From assembly GCF_001488575.1 (NCBI RefSeq), contig NZ_LN831302.1:1860001-1924000 (forward strand): DNA of 64,000 nucleotides. Reading direction: 5' to 3'. Of this stretch, positions 38,671 through 46,030 are shown one piece after another. The notes under the pieces are model-generated. The model did not search any database. It had not been told where the DNA came from and saw only the letters and a program-made list of their open reading frames with translations. Position 1 is the stretch's first letter; every line of letters begins with the position of its first letter. Origin of the DNA: Halobacterium hubeiense. Its GTDB lineage: Archaea > Halobacteriota > Halobacteria > Halobacteriales > Halobacteriaceae. A program made the position numbers and the translations under genes.

Positions 38671-39866
38671 CGGTGCGCCTCCCAGTTCTCGACGGCGACT
38701 GTCTCGCCGGCGTCGATACCCTCCGTCTGCTCGGGGACGACGACCCAGCCGTCCGCGAGCGCGACGCTGGAGAGCACGCCGCTCCCGCTCGCGCTCACCG
38801 GCTCCGCGACCGTCTCCTCGCCGTCCTCGCGGAGGCGGACGCGCGCGAACGTCCGCACGCCGGGCTCGGAGCGAATTTTCCCGTCCAGCCGCGCCTGCAC
38901 GCTCGGTGGATCGTCGAGCGGCATTCCGCCGACGCGCTTGAGTGCGGGTCGGAGGAACTGCACGGCGTTCACGATGCACGCGACCGGGTAGCCCGGCAGC
39001 ATCACTACGAGCGTCCCCGCGACTTCCCCGAGCGCGACCGGATGGCCGGGCCGCAGCGCGACGCCGTGGACAAACACCTCGCCGAGATTATCCACGACTT
39101 CCGGGATGAGGTCGCGCTCGCCCACCGAGGAGCCGCCGGTGGTCACCACCACGTCGGCGTCCACGTTCGCTTCGATGGCGTCCGCGAGCGCGTCCTCGTC
39201 GTCGGTCACGACGTCCTCGTAGCGGGCGCTCGCGCCCCAGCGCTCCGCGAGCCGCGAGACGGTGAGCCCGTTCGTCTCCACGACCTCGCCGGGCTCGGGG
39301 TCGTCCTGCACGAGCTCCTCGCCGGTCGGAATCACGGCAACGTCCGGGCGCTCGTACACCTCGACCTCGCGCAGGCCGACGGACTTCAGCAGCCCGAGGT
39401 CGGAGGGCCGGAGGCGGTGGCCGGGCTCGTAGAGCCGGTCGCCCGCTTCGACGTCCTCACCGATGGGCGCGACGTTCTCGCCCTCGCCGACCGCCGAGAA
39501 CACTTCGACGTCACCGCTGGCGGTGTCGGCCTGCTCTATCATCACGACTGCATCCGCCCACTCCGGGACCGCGCTCCCCGTGTGCACGCGCTCGGCCTCG
39601 TCCCCGCGGAGGACCGCGGGCGACCGGTCGCTCGCGCCGAACGTGTCCTCGGCGCGCACCGCGAACCCGTCCATCGCCGCCCGGCGGTAGTGCGGGACGT
39701 CCCGCTCGGCGGTGACGGCGGTCGCGACCGTCCGCCCGTCCGCGTCGAGGAGAGGGACGCGCTCGGTGCGGTCGTGGACCGCCACGCGGTCGAGCAGCCG
39801 CTCGCGCGCGGCCTCGACGCGCGTTCGTTCCTTGAAGCCGGCGTCGTGCCGGTCGTGTTCGGTCAT
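38667..39866 (-). CDS. moeA: MoeA-type molybdopterin molybdotransferase (single)
   Basis: 399 residues from ATG 39866. AAMDGFAVRAEDTFGAS, AVIPTGEELVQDDPEPGEVVETNG, the canonical TTGGSSVGERDL loop, HGVALRPGHPVALGE and MLPGYPVACIVN are all present, followed by the beta domain IV. It overlaps the fused paralogue by 4 nt, so the two are translated together. Two paralogues may divide Mo and W, or adenylated-intermediate hydrolysis steps; this cannot be decided from sequence. Confidence 0.9.
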   Translation of the reverse strand: MTEHDRHDAGFKERTRVEAARERLLDRVAVHDRTERVPLLDADGRTVATAVTAERDVPHYRRAAMDGFAVRAEDTFGASDRSPAVLRGDEAERVHTGSAVPEWADAVVMIEQADTASGDVEVFSAVGEGENVAPIGEDVEAGDRLYEPGHRLRPSDLGLLKSVGLREVEVYERPDVAVIPTGEELVQDDPEPGEVVETNGLTVSRLAERWGASARYEDVVTDDEDALADAIEANVDADVVVTTGGSSVGERDLIPEVVDNLGEVFVHGVALRPGHPVALGEVAGTLVVMLPGYPVACIVNAVQFLRPALKRVGGMPLDDPPSVQARLDGKIRSEPGVRTFARVRLREDGEETVAEPVSASGSGVLSSVALADGWVVVPEQTEGIDAGETVAVENWEAHR

Positions 39867-39901
39867 GAGCGTCCGTTGGGTGTGGGTAGGGGTAAAGGCT
39901 G

Positions 39902-39926
39902 CGCGGCGCGCCAAAGGCGCGCCGCG
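39902..39926. repeat. Perfect 11-bp GC hairpin (repeat family A, copy 1)
   Basis: CGCGGCGCGCC-AAA-GGCGCGCCGCG, 11-bp arms and a 3-nt loop, 35 nt upstream of the minus-strand moeA start. A close relative (GCGCGGCGCG-ATTT-CGCGCCGCGC) lies at 45094-45117. Both are adjacent to GACC-loop hairpins, suggesting a composite repeat. Confidence 0.6.
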
Positions 39927-39936
39927 TTAATGCGAA

Positions 39937-40058
39937 CGGCGACCACCGGGAGCCGAGAGCCGCGTGGCCGACCGAAGGGAAGCCACGTTACCGCGAGCGG
40001 GGAGTGCGTGCCCGACCGTAGGGAGGGCACGATGGCGAGCGGTGACCACAGGGAACCG
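39937..40058 (+). repeat. Tandem array of four hairpins with constant GACCNNNGGGA loop
   Basis: Loops at 39941-39951 (GACCACCGGGA), 39970-39980 (GACCGAAGGGA), 40014-40024 (GACCGTAGGGA) and 40044-40054 (GACCACAGGGA). Their flanks pair but differ: CGGC/GCCG, CGTGGC/GCCACG, CGTGCCC/GGGCACG and CGGT/ACCG. The stems covary while the 11-nt loop keeps GACC and GGGA. This is what selection on RNA structure, or repeated copying of a structured element, would produce. A fifth copy is at 45047-45067. Confidence 0.65.
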
Positions 40059-40536
40059 TGAGCGCAGCGACCCGCGAACAGCGTAGGCGACTCGCGACCG
40101 TACCGCGAGCACCGTCAGCCCCCACCCGACAGCCGAACATCTTCCACAGACACGCCGATAACCGCGCTTAATTCGGCTTAACCGTCGCTAATCCGGGGCG
40201 AGCGACTGCATCGTTGAATACCCCGGCAGTCCACGAGTCGGGTGGCGGCAGACGTTCGCCGCCGGTCAGGGCACACTGAGCGTCAGCGTGCGTCGCCGGA
40301 CATCCCCCCTCTCGTCGTCGGCGACGCAGTCGGACCGCGCCACTCCCCCATCGGCGCGGGCCGCGTCAGCGTCTGTCAGGACGCCACCGGTGTGTCGAAG
40401 CACAGCCGGTTCCGCGCGCTCGCGGTCGTCCCCCGCCGCGAGCGCGCCCGTCCACGGTGGACGGTCCACTTCGTTTTCGCGGTCGTTCCCGCCGACGACC
40501 ACCGGGTTTAACGCCGCGCCGACCCAACGTCGGAGT

Positions 40537-40887
40537 ATGTCCCGCTTGCGCGAAGCGCTGGGGAGCCTGCCCGACTCCGTGTTCGTCGACGTCCTAGAGA
40601 GTGACGACGCCTACGCGTTCGTCGTCGACGTGCCGGGGGCGACCGCGGACACCGTGGACGTCCGCGTTGAGGGGCGGACGCTCGCGGTTGACGCGCGCCG
40701 CGAGAAGGACGTGCCCGTCGAGTTCGACTACCGCAGCGAGGAGCGGTCGCTGTTCCTCGAACTGGAGCTGCCGCTGCCGCCGGACGCCACCGACGAGGGG
40801 GCGTCCGCGAGCGTCGAGGACGGCGTGCTCGACGTGCGGCTGCCAAAGCGCGGCGACGACAGCCACAGCGTGCCCATCGAGGGGTAG
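40537..40887 (+). CDS. Hsp20/alpha-crystallin-like small heat-shock protein
   Basis: 116 residues from ATG 40537. DAYAFVVDVPGATADTVDVRVEGRTLAVDARRE is the start of the alpha-crystallin beta sandwich. The usual AxxxNGVLxV is replaced by ASASVEDGVLDVRLPKRG, and the C-terminal IXI tail is SVPIEG. ATP-independent chaperone. The frame is open upstream, but the part before 40537 is low-quality sequence. UbiB follows 4 nt after the stop. Confidence 0.85.
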   Translation: MSRLREALGSLPDSVFVDVLESDDAYAFVVDVPGATADTVDVRVEGRTLAVDARREKDVPVEFDYRSEERSLFLELELPLPPDATDEGASASVEDGVLDVRLPKRGDDSHSVPIEG

Positions 40888-40891
40888 ACGG

Positions 40892-42553
40892 GTGGCGCTG
40901 TTCAAGGCGTACCGGCGGTTCGTCGTCGTGGTCTGGCAGTTCCTCCCGCTCGTGTGGGGGTACCTGCGCGACCGGCGGCGGTTCGTGTTGTTCGGCGGGA
41001 AGCGCCGCGTCACGACGGAGATGCGGGTGGCGCGCGCCCGCCGCCTGCTGGACTCGCTTCTGACGCTCGGCCCGACGTTCATCAAGCTCGGGCAGCTGTT
41101 GTCCACGCGGCCGGACGTGCTGCCGCCGGAGTACGTGGAGGTGCTGGCGGACCTCCAGGACCGCGTGCCGCCCGCGGACTACGAGGACGCGAAGGTCGTC
41201 CTCGAAGACGAACTCGGGCCGGTCGAGGAGCGGTTCGACGACTTCGACGACGAGGCCATCAGCGGCGCGAGCCTCGGGCAGGTCTACACCGCGAAGATAG
41301 ACGGCGAGGAGGTCGCGGTGAAGGTGCGGCGGCCGGACATCGAGGGGCTCGTGGAGGCGGACCTCCGCGTCGTCCGGTGGACGCTGCCGCTGGTCGCGCG
41401 GTTCGTCGGGGAGTCGCGGGCGTTCAGCCTCCAGAACCTCGCCGACGAGTTCGCGAAGACCATCCGCGAGGAGATGGACTACGCCCGCGAGGCGGAGATG
41501 CTCACCGAGATTCGCGGGAACTTCGCGGACGACCCGAGCGTCGTGATTCCGGCGGTCTACGAGACGCACTCCAGCAACCGCGTGCTCACGATGGAGTACG
41601 TCCCGGGGACGAAAATCTCGGACGTCGAGGAGCTGGACCGCCGCGGCATCGACCGGGAGGGGGTCGCGGAGACCGTCGAGCGCGCGTACCTCCAGATGAT
41701 AATCGAGGACGGCGTGTTCCACGCCGACCCCCACCCGGGGAACCTAGCGGTCCGGGACGACGGCGCGGTGGTGTTCTACGACTTCGGGATGAGCGGCCGG
41801 GTCGACGAGTTCGTGCAGTCGAAGATCGTGGACTTCTACGTCGCGGTCGCCAACCAAGACATCGACGCCATCCTGGACGCGCTCATCGAGATGGGGACGC
41901 TCTCCCCGGAGGCCGACCGCGCGACGATGGCGGACGTGATGGAGCTCGCGATTCAGGACGCCCGCGGGGAGGACATCGAGACGTACCGCGTCCAGCAGAT
42001 CGTCGGGCAGGTCGAGGACACCATCTACGAGTTCCCGCTGCGCCTGCCGTCGAACCTCGCGCTCGTGTTGCGGGTGGCGACGGTCGTGGAGGGCGTCTGC
42101 GTCACCCTCGACCCCGACTTCGACTTCATCACCGTGGCGACCGACTACCTCGCGGAGGAGGGCTACCGCGAGGAGTCCGTGCGGCAGTTCGCCGAGGAGA
42201 CCGCCGACCAGTTCCAGCGCTCGGCGCAGTCGGCGGTCCGCATCCCACCGAAACTGGAGTCCGCGCTCGACCGCGTGGAGCGCGAGGACCTCCACGTGCG
42301 CGCGGACCTCGAAGACAGCGACGGCGTCGTCGACCGGCTGGCGCGCCGGGTGGTGCTCGGGCTCGCGTTCGCGACGAGCGTCCCGACGACCGCGTTCCTC
42401 TACGTGGAAGCGGACCTCGCCGCGGCCGGCGTCATGGCCGCGTTCACGGCGGCGGTCGGGGTCGGGCTCTACCGGTCGTTCCGGAAGCGCCGCGGGACGC
42501 TGGCGACTCCGCAGTTCACGCGACAGAACCTCGGGCAGCGCCGCGAGGACTGA
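40892..42553 (+). CDS. UbiB/ABC1/ADCK-family atypical kinase
   Basis: 553 residues from a GTG. The family KxGQ motif (FIKLGQLLSTRPDVLPPEY), A-rich nucleotide loop (SGASLGQVYTA), AVKVRRPDI, EEMDYAREAEM, catalytic HADPHPGNL and metal-binding YDFGMSG are all present. Two C-terminal membrane segments (about 495-540) anchor it. Homologues support isoprenoid quinone synthesis; here menaquinone or lipid homeostasis is the likely process. Probably co-transcribed with Hsp20. Confidence 0.9.
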   Translation: MALFKAYRRFVVVVWQFLPLVWGYLRDRRRFVLFGGKRRVTTEMRVARARRLLDSLLTLGPTFIKLGQLLSTRPDVLPPEYVEVLADLQDRVPPADYEDAKVVLEDELGPVEERFDDFDDEAISGASLGQVYTAKIDGEEVAVKVRRPDIEGLVEADLRVVRWTLPLVARFVGESRAFSLQNLADEFAKTIREEMDYAREAEMLTEIRGNFADDPSVVIPAVYETHSSNRVLTMEYVPGTKISDVEELDRRGIDREGVAETVERAYLQMIIEDGVFHADPHPGNLAVRDDGAVVFYDFGMSGRVDEFVQSKIVDFYVAVANQDIDAILDALIEMGTLSPEADRATMADVMELAIQDARGEDIETYRVQQIVGQVEDTIYEFPLRLPSNLALVLRVATVVEGVCVTLDPDFDFITVATDYLAEEGYREESVRQFAEETADQFQRSAQSAVRIPPKLESALDRVEREDLHVRADLEDSDGVVDRLARRVVLGLAFATSVPTTAFLYVEADLAAAGVMAAFTAAVGVGLYRSFRKRRGTLATPQFTRQNLGQRRED

Positions 42554-42599
42554 CTGCCGGCGCCGTCCCTGTTTTCACGCCGCCGCGAGAACGTCGGGT

Positions 42600-43673
42600 A
42601 TGGACGTCGAACCCTTCGAGTTGGAGCGGTGGTTCGCGGAGTACGAGCACGACGCCGACGTGATGCTCGCGGAGAGCGGCGTCCGCAGCCTCCCGGCGGA
42701 CCGCTTCGACACCGACCCCGGCGACCTCGGCTACGTCATTCCGACGGCCGGCGCGCCCGACGTGCGCGGGACGATTGCCGCGGACTACGGCCGGAGCGCC
42801 GACGAGGTGCTCTGTACCGTGGGGACGCAGGAAGCGAACTTCCTCGCGTTCCAGTCGCTGCTCTCGCCCGGCGACCACGCGGTCGTCGTCACGCCGACCT
42901 ACCAGAGCCTCCACGCCGTCCCCGACTCCATCTGCGACGTGACGCGAGTGCCGCTGGACGAACCCGGCTGGACGCTGGACGTGGACGCGGTCGCGGAGGC
43001 GGTGCGGCCCGAGACCGAGTTAGTGGTCGTCAACAACCCGAACAACCCGACCGGCCGCAAGCATCCCGAGGACGCGATGCGCGCGCTCTACGAGGTCGCC
43101 GCCGACAACGACGCCTACCTGCTCGGCGACGAGGTGTACCGGCTGCTCGCCGAGGACCCGGTCCCGCCGGTCGCGAGCATGGGCGAGTACGGCATCAGCA
43201 CCGCCAGCCTCTCGAAGGCGTACGGGCTCGCCGGCCTCCGGTTCGGCTGGCTCGCCGGCCCCGAGGAAGTGGTCTCGGCCGCGGAGCGCTGGAAGGACTA
43301 CACGACGATTTCCCCGTCGAAGTTCGGCCAGCACGTCGCTCGACAGGTCCTCGACGGCGAGTCAGATGACTTGCGGTCGGAGGCGCTCGCGCACGTCCGG
43401 GAGAACCACGAGATTACGGCGGGGTGGGCGCGCGACCACGGCCTCGACTGGCCCGACCCCGTGGGCTGTAACGTCTTCCTGCGCGTGCCCGACGGCTTCG
43501 AGGGGTCGCGGGACTTCTGCCGCACGGTCGTCGAGGACGCCGGCGTCGTGCTCGCGCCCGGGGACTGCTTCTCGACGGGCGGGGAGTCCTACGACGGCTA
43601 CTTCCGGCTCGGCTTCGGGCTGCCGACTGACGAACTCCGCGAGGGGCTGGCGCGCGTCGACGACGTGCTCTGA
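42600..43673 (+). CDS. PLP-dependent aminotransferase class I/II
   Basis: 357 residues. The PLP lysine is Lys206 in STASLSKAYGLAGLRFGW, with NNPNNPTG upstream (PLP-ring and substrate site) and an arginine in YDGYFRLGFG for the substrate carboxylate. Fold type I aspartate-aminotransferase group, slightly short. Substrate not determined; a capreomycidine-synthase-like or histidinol-phosphate-like activity is possible. Confidence 0.87.
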   Translation: MDVEPFELERWFAEYEHDADVMLAESGVRSLPADRFDTDPGDLGYVIPTAGAPDVRGTIAADYGRSADEVLCTVGTQEANFLAFQSLLSPGDHAVVVTPTYQSLHAVPDSICDVTRVPLDEPGWTLDVDAVAEAVRPETELVVVNNPNNPTGRKHPEDAMRALYEVAADNDAYLLGDEVYRLLAEDPVPPVASMGEYGISTASLSKAYGLAGLRFGWLAGPEEVVSAAERWKDYTTISPSKFGQHVARQVLDGESDDLRSEALAHVRENHEITAGWARDHGLDWPDPVGCNVFLRVPDGFEGSRDFCRTVVEDAGVVLAPGDCFSTGGESYDGYFRLGFGLPTDELREGLARVDDVL

Positions 43674-43754
43674 ACTGCACGGGTCTGCCCCAATCTCACG
43701 TTGCCGTCTCCGCGAGTGTGGGGGCCTCTCCCGGCCGGCCGGCGTTCCAAACCG

Positions 43755-43760
43755 TTTATA
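43755..43760 (+). promoter_or_regulatory. TATA box for aIF5A
   Basis: CCGTTTATACAC: TTTATA centred about 27 nt upstream of the aIF5A ATG at 43785. This is a textbook haloarchaeal core promoter for a leaderless or near-leaderless mRNA. Confidence 0.6.
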
Positions 43761-43784
43761 CACGGCAGGCGTGAATCCGGGCGT

Positions 43785-44165
43785 ATGGCGAAAGAGCAGA
43801 CAGAAGTCCGGGAACTGCAGGAAGGCAACTACGTGATGATCGAGGACACGCCGTGTCAGATCAACGCCTACAGCACCGCCAAGCCCGGCAAGCACGGGAG
43901 CGCGAAGGCCCGCGTCGAGGCCGAGGGCGTCTTCGACGGGAAGAAGCGCAGCTTCAGCCAGCCCGTCGACGCGAAGGTCTGGATTCCCATCATCGAGCGA
44001 AAGCAGGGTCAGGTCGTCTCGCTGGAGTCCGAGACGGTCGCGCAGGTCATGGACCTCGACACCTACGAGACCGTGACGATGCAGATTCCCGCCGACCTCG
44101 ACCTCTCGGCGGACGACAACATCGAGTTCCTCGAGTTCGAGGACAAGCGCAAGATTCTCCAGTAA
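43785..44165 (+). CDS. eif5A: Translation factor aIF5A
   Basis: 126 residues. The hypusine loop is [16 protein letters not shown], with Lys36 as the modification site. N-terminal SH3-like and C-terminal OB domains ([24 protein letters not shown]). It rescues ribosomes stalled at polyproline. The agmatinase gene begins 3 nt after the stop, consistent with a joint role in hypusine formation. Confidence 0.95.
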   Translation: MAKEQTEVRELQEGNYVMIEDTPCQINAYSTAKPGKHGSAKARVEAEGVFDGKKRSFSQPVDAKVWIPIIERKQGQVVSLESETVAQVMDLDTYETVTMQIPADLDLSADDNIEFLEFEDKRKILQ

Positions 44166-44168
44166 CGG

Positions 44169-44987
44169 ATGTTCCCCGGCGCCAGCCCCGTCGACGAGTC
44201 CGCGGACGCGCCGTTCGACGACGCGGACTACGTCGCCGTGGGCGCGCCGCTGGACGTCTCTACGTCGTTCCGTCCGGGCGCGCGCTTCGGCCCGGACCGC
44301 ATCAGGAAGTTCGCGCGCACCTTCGAGGACTTCCACCCCGCGACGGGGACGCACTTCTCCGAGCTGAACGTCACCGACCACGGCGACGTCCACGCGTGGC
44401 ACGACACCGCCGAGTACCTGGAGTATCTCGAAGGCGTCCTGACGGACGTCCACTGGGCGGACGCCGTGCCCGTCCTGCTCGGTGGTGAGCACACCGTCTC
44501 GGTCGCAGGTGTGCGCGCCGCTGACCCCGACGTGTTCGTCGCGCTGGACGCGCACCTCGACCTCCGCGAGGAACTCGGCGGCGACGAACTCAGTCACTCG
44601 ACGGTCACCCGGCACGCGCTCGACGTGGCGGACGAAGCAGTCGTCGTCGGCGCGCGCTCGGGCAACGAGGCCGAGTGGGAGCGCGCCACCGAGAGCGACG
44701 TAACGGTCGTCGAACCCGGCGACGCCGCCGACTGGACGCCCGACTTCGACGGCTCGGTCTACCTGTCCGTGGACATCGACGCCGCGGACCCGGCGTACGC
44801 GCCCGGAACCGGGACGCCGGAGCCGTTCGGCCTCGACTCCGCGACGATGCGCGACCACGTTCGCGCGCTCGCGCCGCAGTCAGTCGGCTTCGACGTCGTG
44901 GAGGTCAACGACCGCGACGACGGCCAGGCCGCCACGCTCGCCGCGAAACTCGTCCGCGAGTTCGTCCACGCGCACGCCGACGCGTAG
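44169..44987 (+). CDS. speB: Agmatinase (ureohydrolase family)
   Basis: 272 residues. The binuclear Mn site is complete: GGEHTVS, ALDAHLDLR, and SVDIDAADPAYAPGTGTPEP. Known chemistry is agmatine to putrescine and urea. In haloarchaea the hypusine route is reported to run through an aminopropyl-agmatine intermediate needing an agmatinase-like enzyme, and its coupling to aIF5A here fits that. Probably in one operon with aIF5A. Confidence 0.9.
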   Translation: MFPGASPVDESADAPFDDADYVAVGAPLDVSTSFRPGARFGPDRIRKFARTFEDFHPATGTHFSELNVTDHGDVHAWHDTAEYLEYLEGVLTDVHWADAVPVLLGGEHTVSVAGVRAADPDVFVALDAHLDLREELGGDELSHSTVTRHALDVADEAVVVGARSGNEAEWERATESDVTVVEPGDAADWTPDFDGSVYLSVDIDAADPAYAPGTGTPEPFGLDSATMRDHVRALAPQSVGFDVVEVNDRDDGQAATLAAKLVREFVHAHADA

Positions 44988-45016
44988 CGCGTCCCGACTC
45001 TGAGAGAACACTCACC

Positions 45017-45131
45017 GCGAACGAGCACAGCGAGTGAGCGGGCCGAGAGCCGACCACCGGGAGGCTCGACGGCTTTTAGCGTAGCTTTTGCCAGCGCGGC
45101 GCGATTTCGCGCCGCGCGCAGCAAAAGGTAC
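45017..45131. repeat. Second composite hairpin locus (GACC-loop copy plus GC hairpin in an outer stem)
   Basis: GAGCC-GACCACCGGGA-GGCTC (45047-45067) repeats the loop of the 39.9-kb array. Next to it GTAGCTTTTGC (45081-45091) pairs with GCAAAAGGTAC (45121-45131, one mismatch) around a perfect inner stem GCGCGGCGCG/CGCGCCGCGC with an ATTT core (45094-45117). It fills the 183-nt gap between agmatinase and nif3. It contains no ORF worth calling. Confidence 0.6.
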
Positions 45132-45170
45132 GCCGACGCCTAGAAGTCCCCGGAGCCCGCGCACTCGCAC

Positions 45171-45929
45171 ATGGACCTCTCGGACATCGTCGCGAAGTAC
45201 GACCAGCGATTGCGCGTCGACGACTACGAGGACGCCGCAACGAACGGCCTGCAGGTCGGCCCCGGGGACGCCGAAATCGAGCGGGTGGCGTTCGCGGTGG
45301 ACGCCGCGACCGCGACCATCGAGGCGGCCGTCGAGTGGGGCGCGGACCTGCTGGTCGTCCACCACGGCGTCGTCTGGGGCGGCATCGACGCGGTGACGGG
45401 CCGCGAGTACGACCGCGTGCAAGCGCTGTTGGACGGGGACTGCGCGCTGTACGCCGCCCACCTCCCGCTGGACGGCCACCCGGAACTCGGGAACGCCGCG
45501 CGGCTCGCCGACCGGCTCGGCTTGGAGAACCGCGCGCCGTTCGGGGCGCACGCCGGCGAACACCTCGGGTCGCGCGGCACGGCGCCGACGGGCTTCACAG
45601 CGGACGAACTCGCGGCGACGCTCGACGACGAACTCGACCCCGAGGGCGGCGTGCAGGTGCTTGACTTCGGCCCGGACACCATCGAGGACGTGGCGGTGCT
45701 GACCGGGAGCGGCGCGGACTGGATTCGGGAGGCCGAGGCCGACGGCGTGGACGCGCTCGTCACCGGCGAGGGCAAGCAGAAGCTCTACCACGAGGCACGG
45801 GAGGCCGGCATTTCGGTGTTCCTCGCGGGCCACTACGCCACGGAGACGCTGGGCGTGCGCGCGCTCCAGTCGGTCGCCGACGACTGGGGCGTGGAGACGA
45901 CGTTCCTCGACCACCCGACCGGGCTCTGA
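45171..45929 (+). CDS. Nif3-like dinuclear metal-centre protein
   Basis: 252 residues. Metal ligands are visible in [11 protein letters not shown], the DC...[18 protein letters not shown] segment, and [13 protein letters not shown]. The family (YbgI/Nif3, GTP cyclohydrolase 1 type 2) has a well-conserved but unproven hydrolase-like function. Transcription is on the same strand as neighbours; a 101-nt gap separates it from htr2. Confidence 0.9.
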   Translation: MDLSDIVAKYDQRLRVDDYEDAATNGLQVGPGDAEIERVAFAVDAATATIEAAVEWGADLLVVHHGVVWGGIDAVTGREYDRVQALLDGDCALYAAHLPLDGHPELGNAARLADRLGLENRAPFGAHAGEHLGSRGTAPTGFTADELAATLDDELDPEGGVQVLDFGPDTIEDVAVLTGSGADWIREAEADGVDALVTGEGKQKLYHEAREAGISVFLAGHYATETLGVRALQSVADDWGVETTFLDHPTGL

Positions 45930-46030
45930 GCGCGCGACCCGCAACCGGCGAACCTCGCCGCGAGACAGTATCACGAGCGAAAATCGGGGGCGAACCCTTT
46001 TGTCGTATCCCGGTGACCAGAGGAAGGAAG

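Larger units (their letters stand above)
39867..40536. other. Gene-poor region with repeat array and possible promoter
   Basis: The first 230 nt hold hairpins described separately (39902-40058). The remainder contains short AT-rich stretches around 40165-40195 (CTTAATTCGGCTTAACC) that could be a promoter, and a 78-codon ORF on the minus strand (40266-40502) I do not trust. No RNA gene recognised. The last 30 nt lead into the Hsp20 gene; GGGTTTAACG (40504-40513) about 27 nt upstream of its ATG looks like its TATA box. Confidence 0.5.

Noticed and set aside
39937-40060. Possible CRISPR array
   Set aside because: Repeats are 11-nt loops with variable stems at irregular spacing (29, 44 and 30 nt), with no conserved 25-37 nt repeat and no cas genes.
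40266-40502. 78-codon minus-strand ORF upstream of Hsp20
   Set aside because: GTG start without a ribosome site or recognisable family; mildly acidic, so not impossible, but too weak to list.
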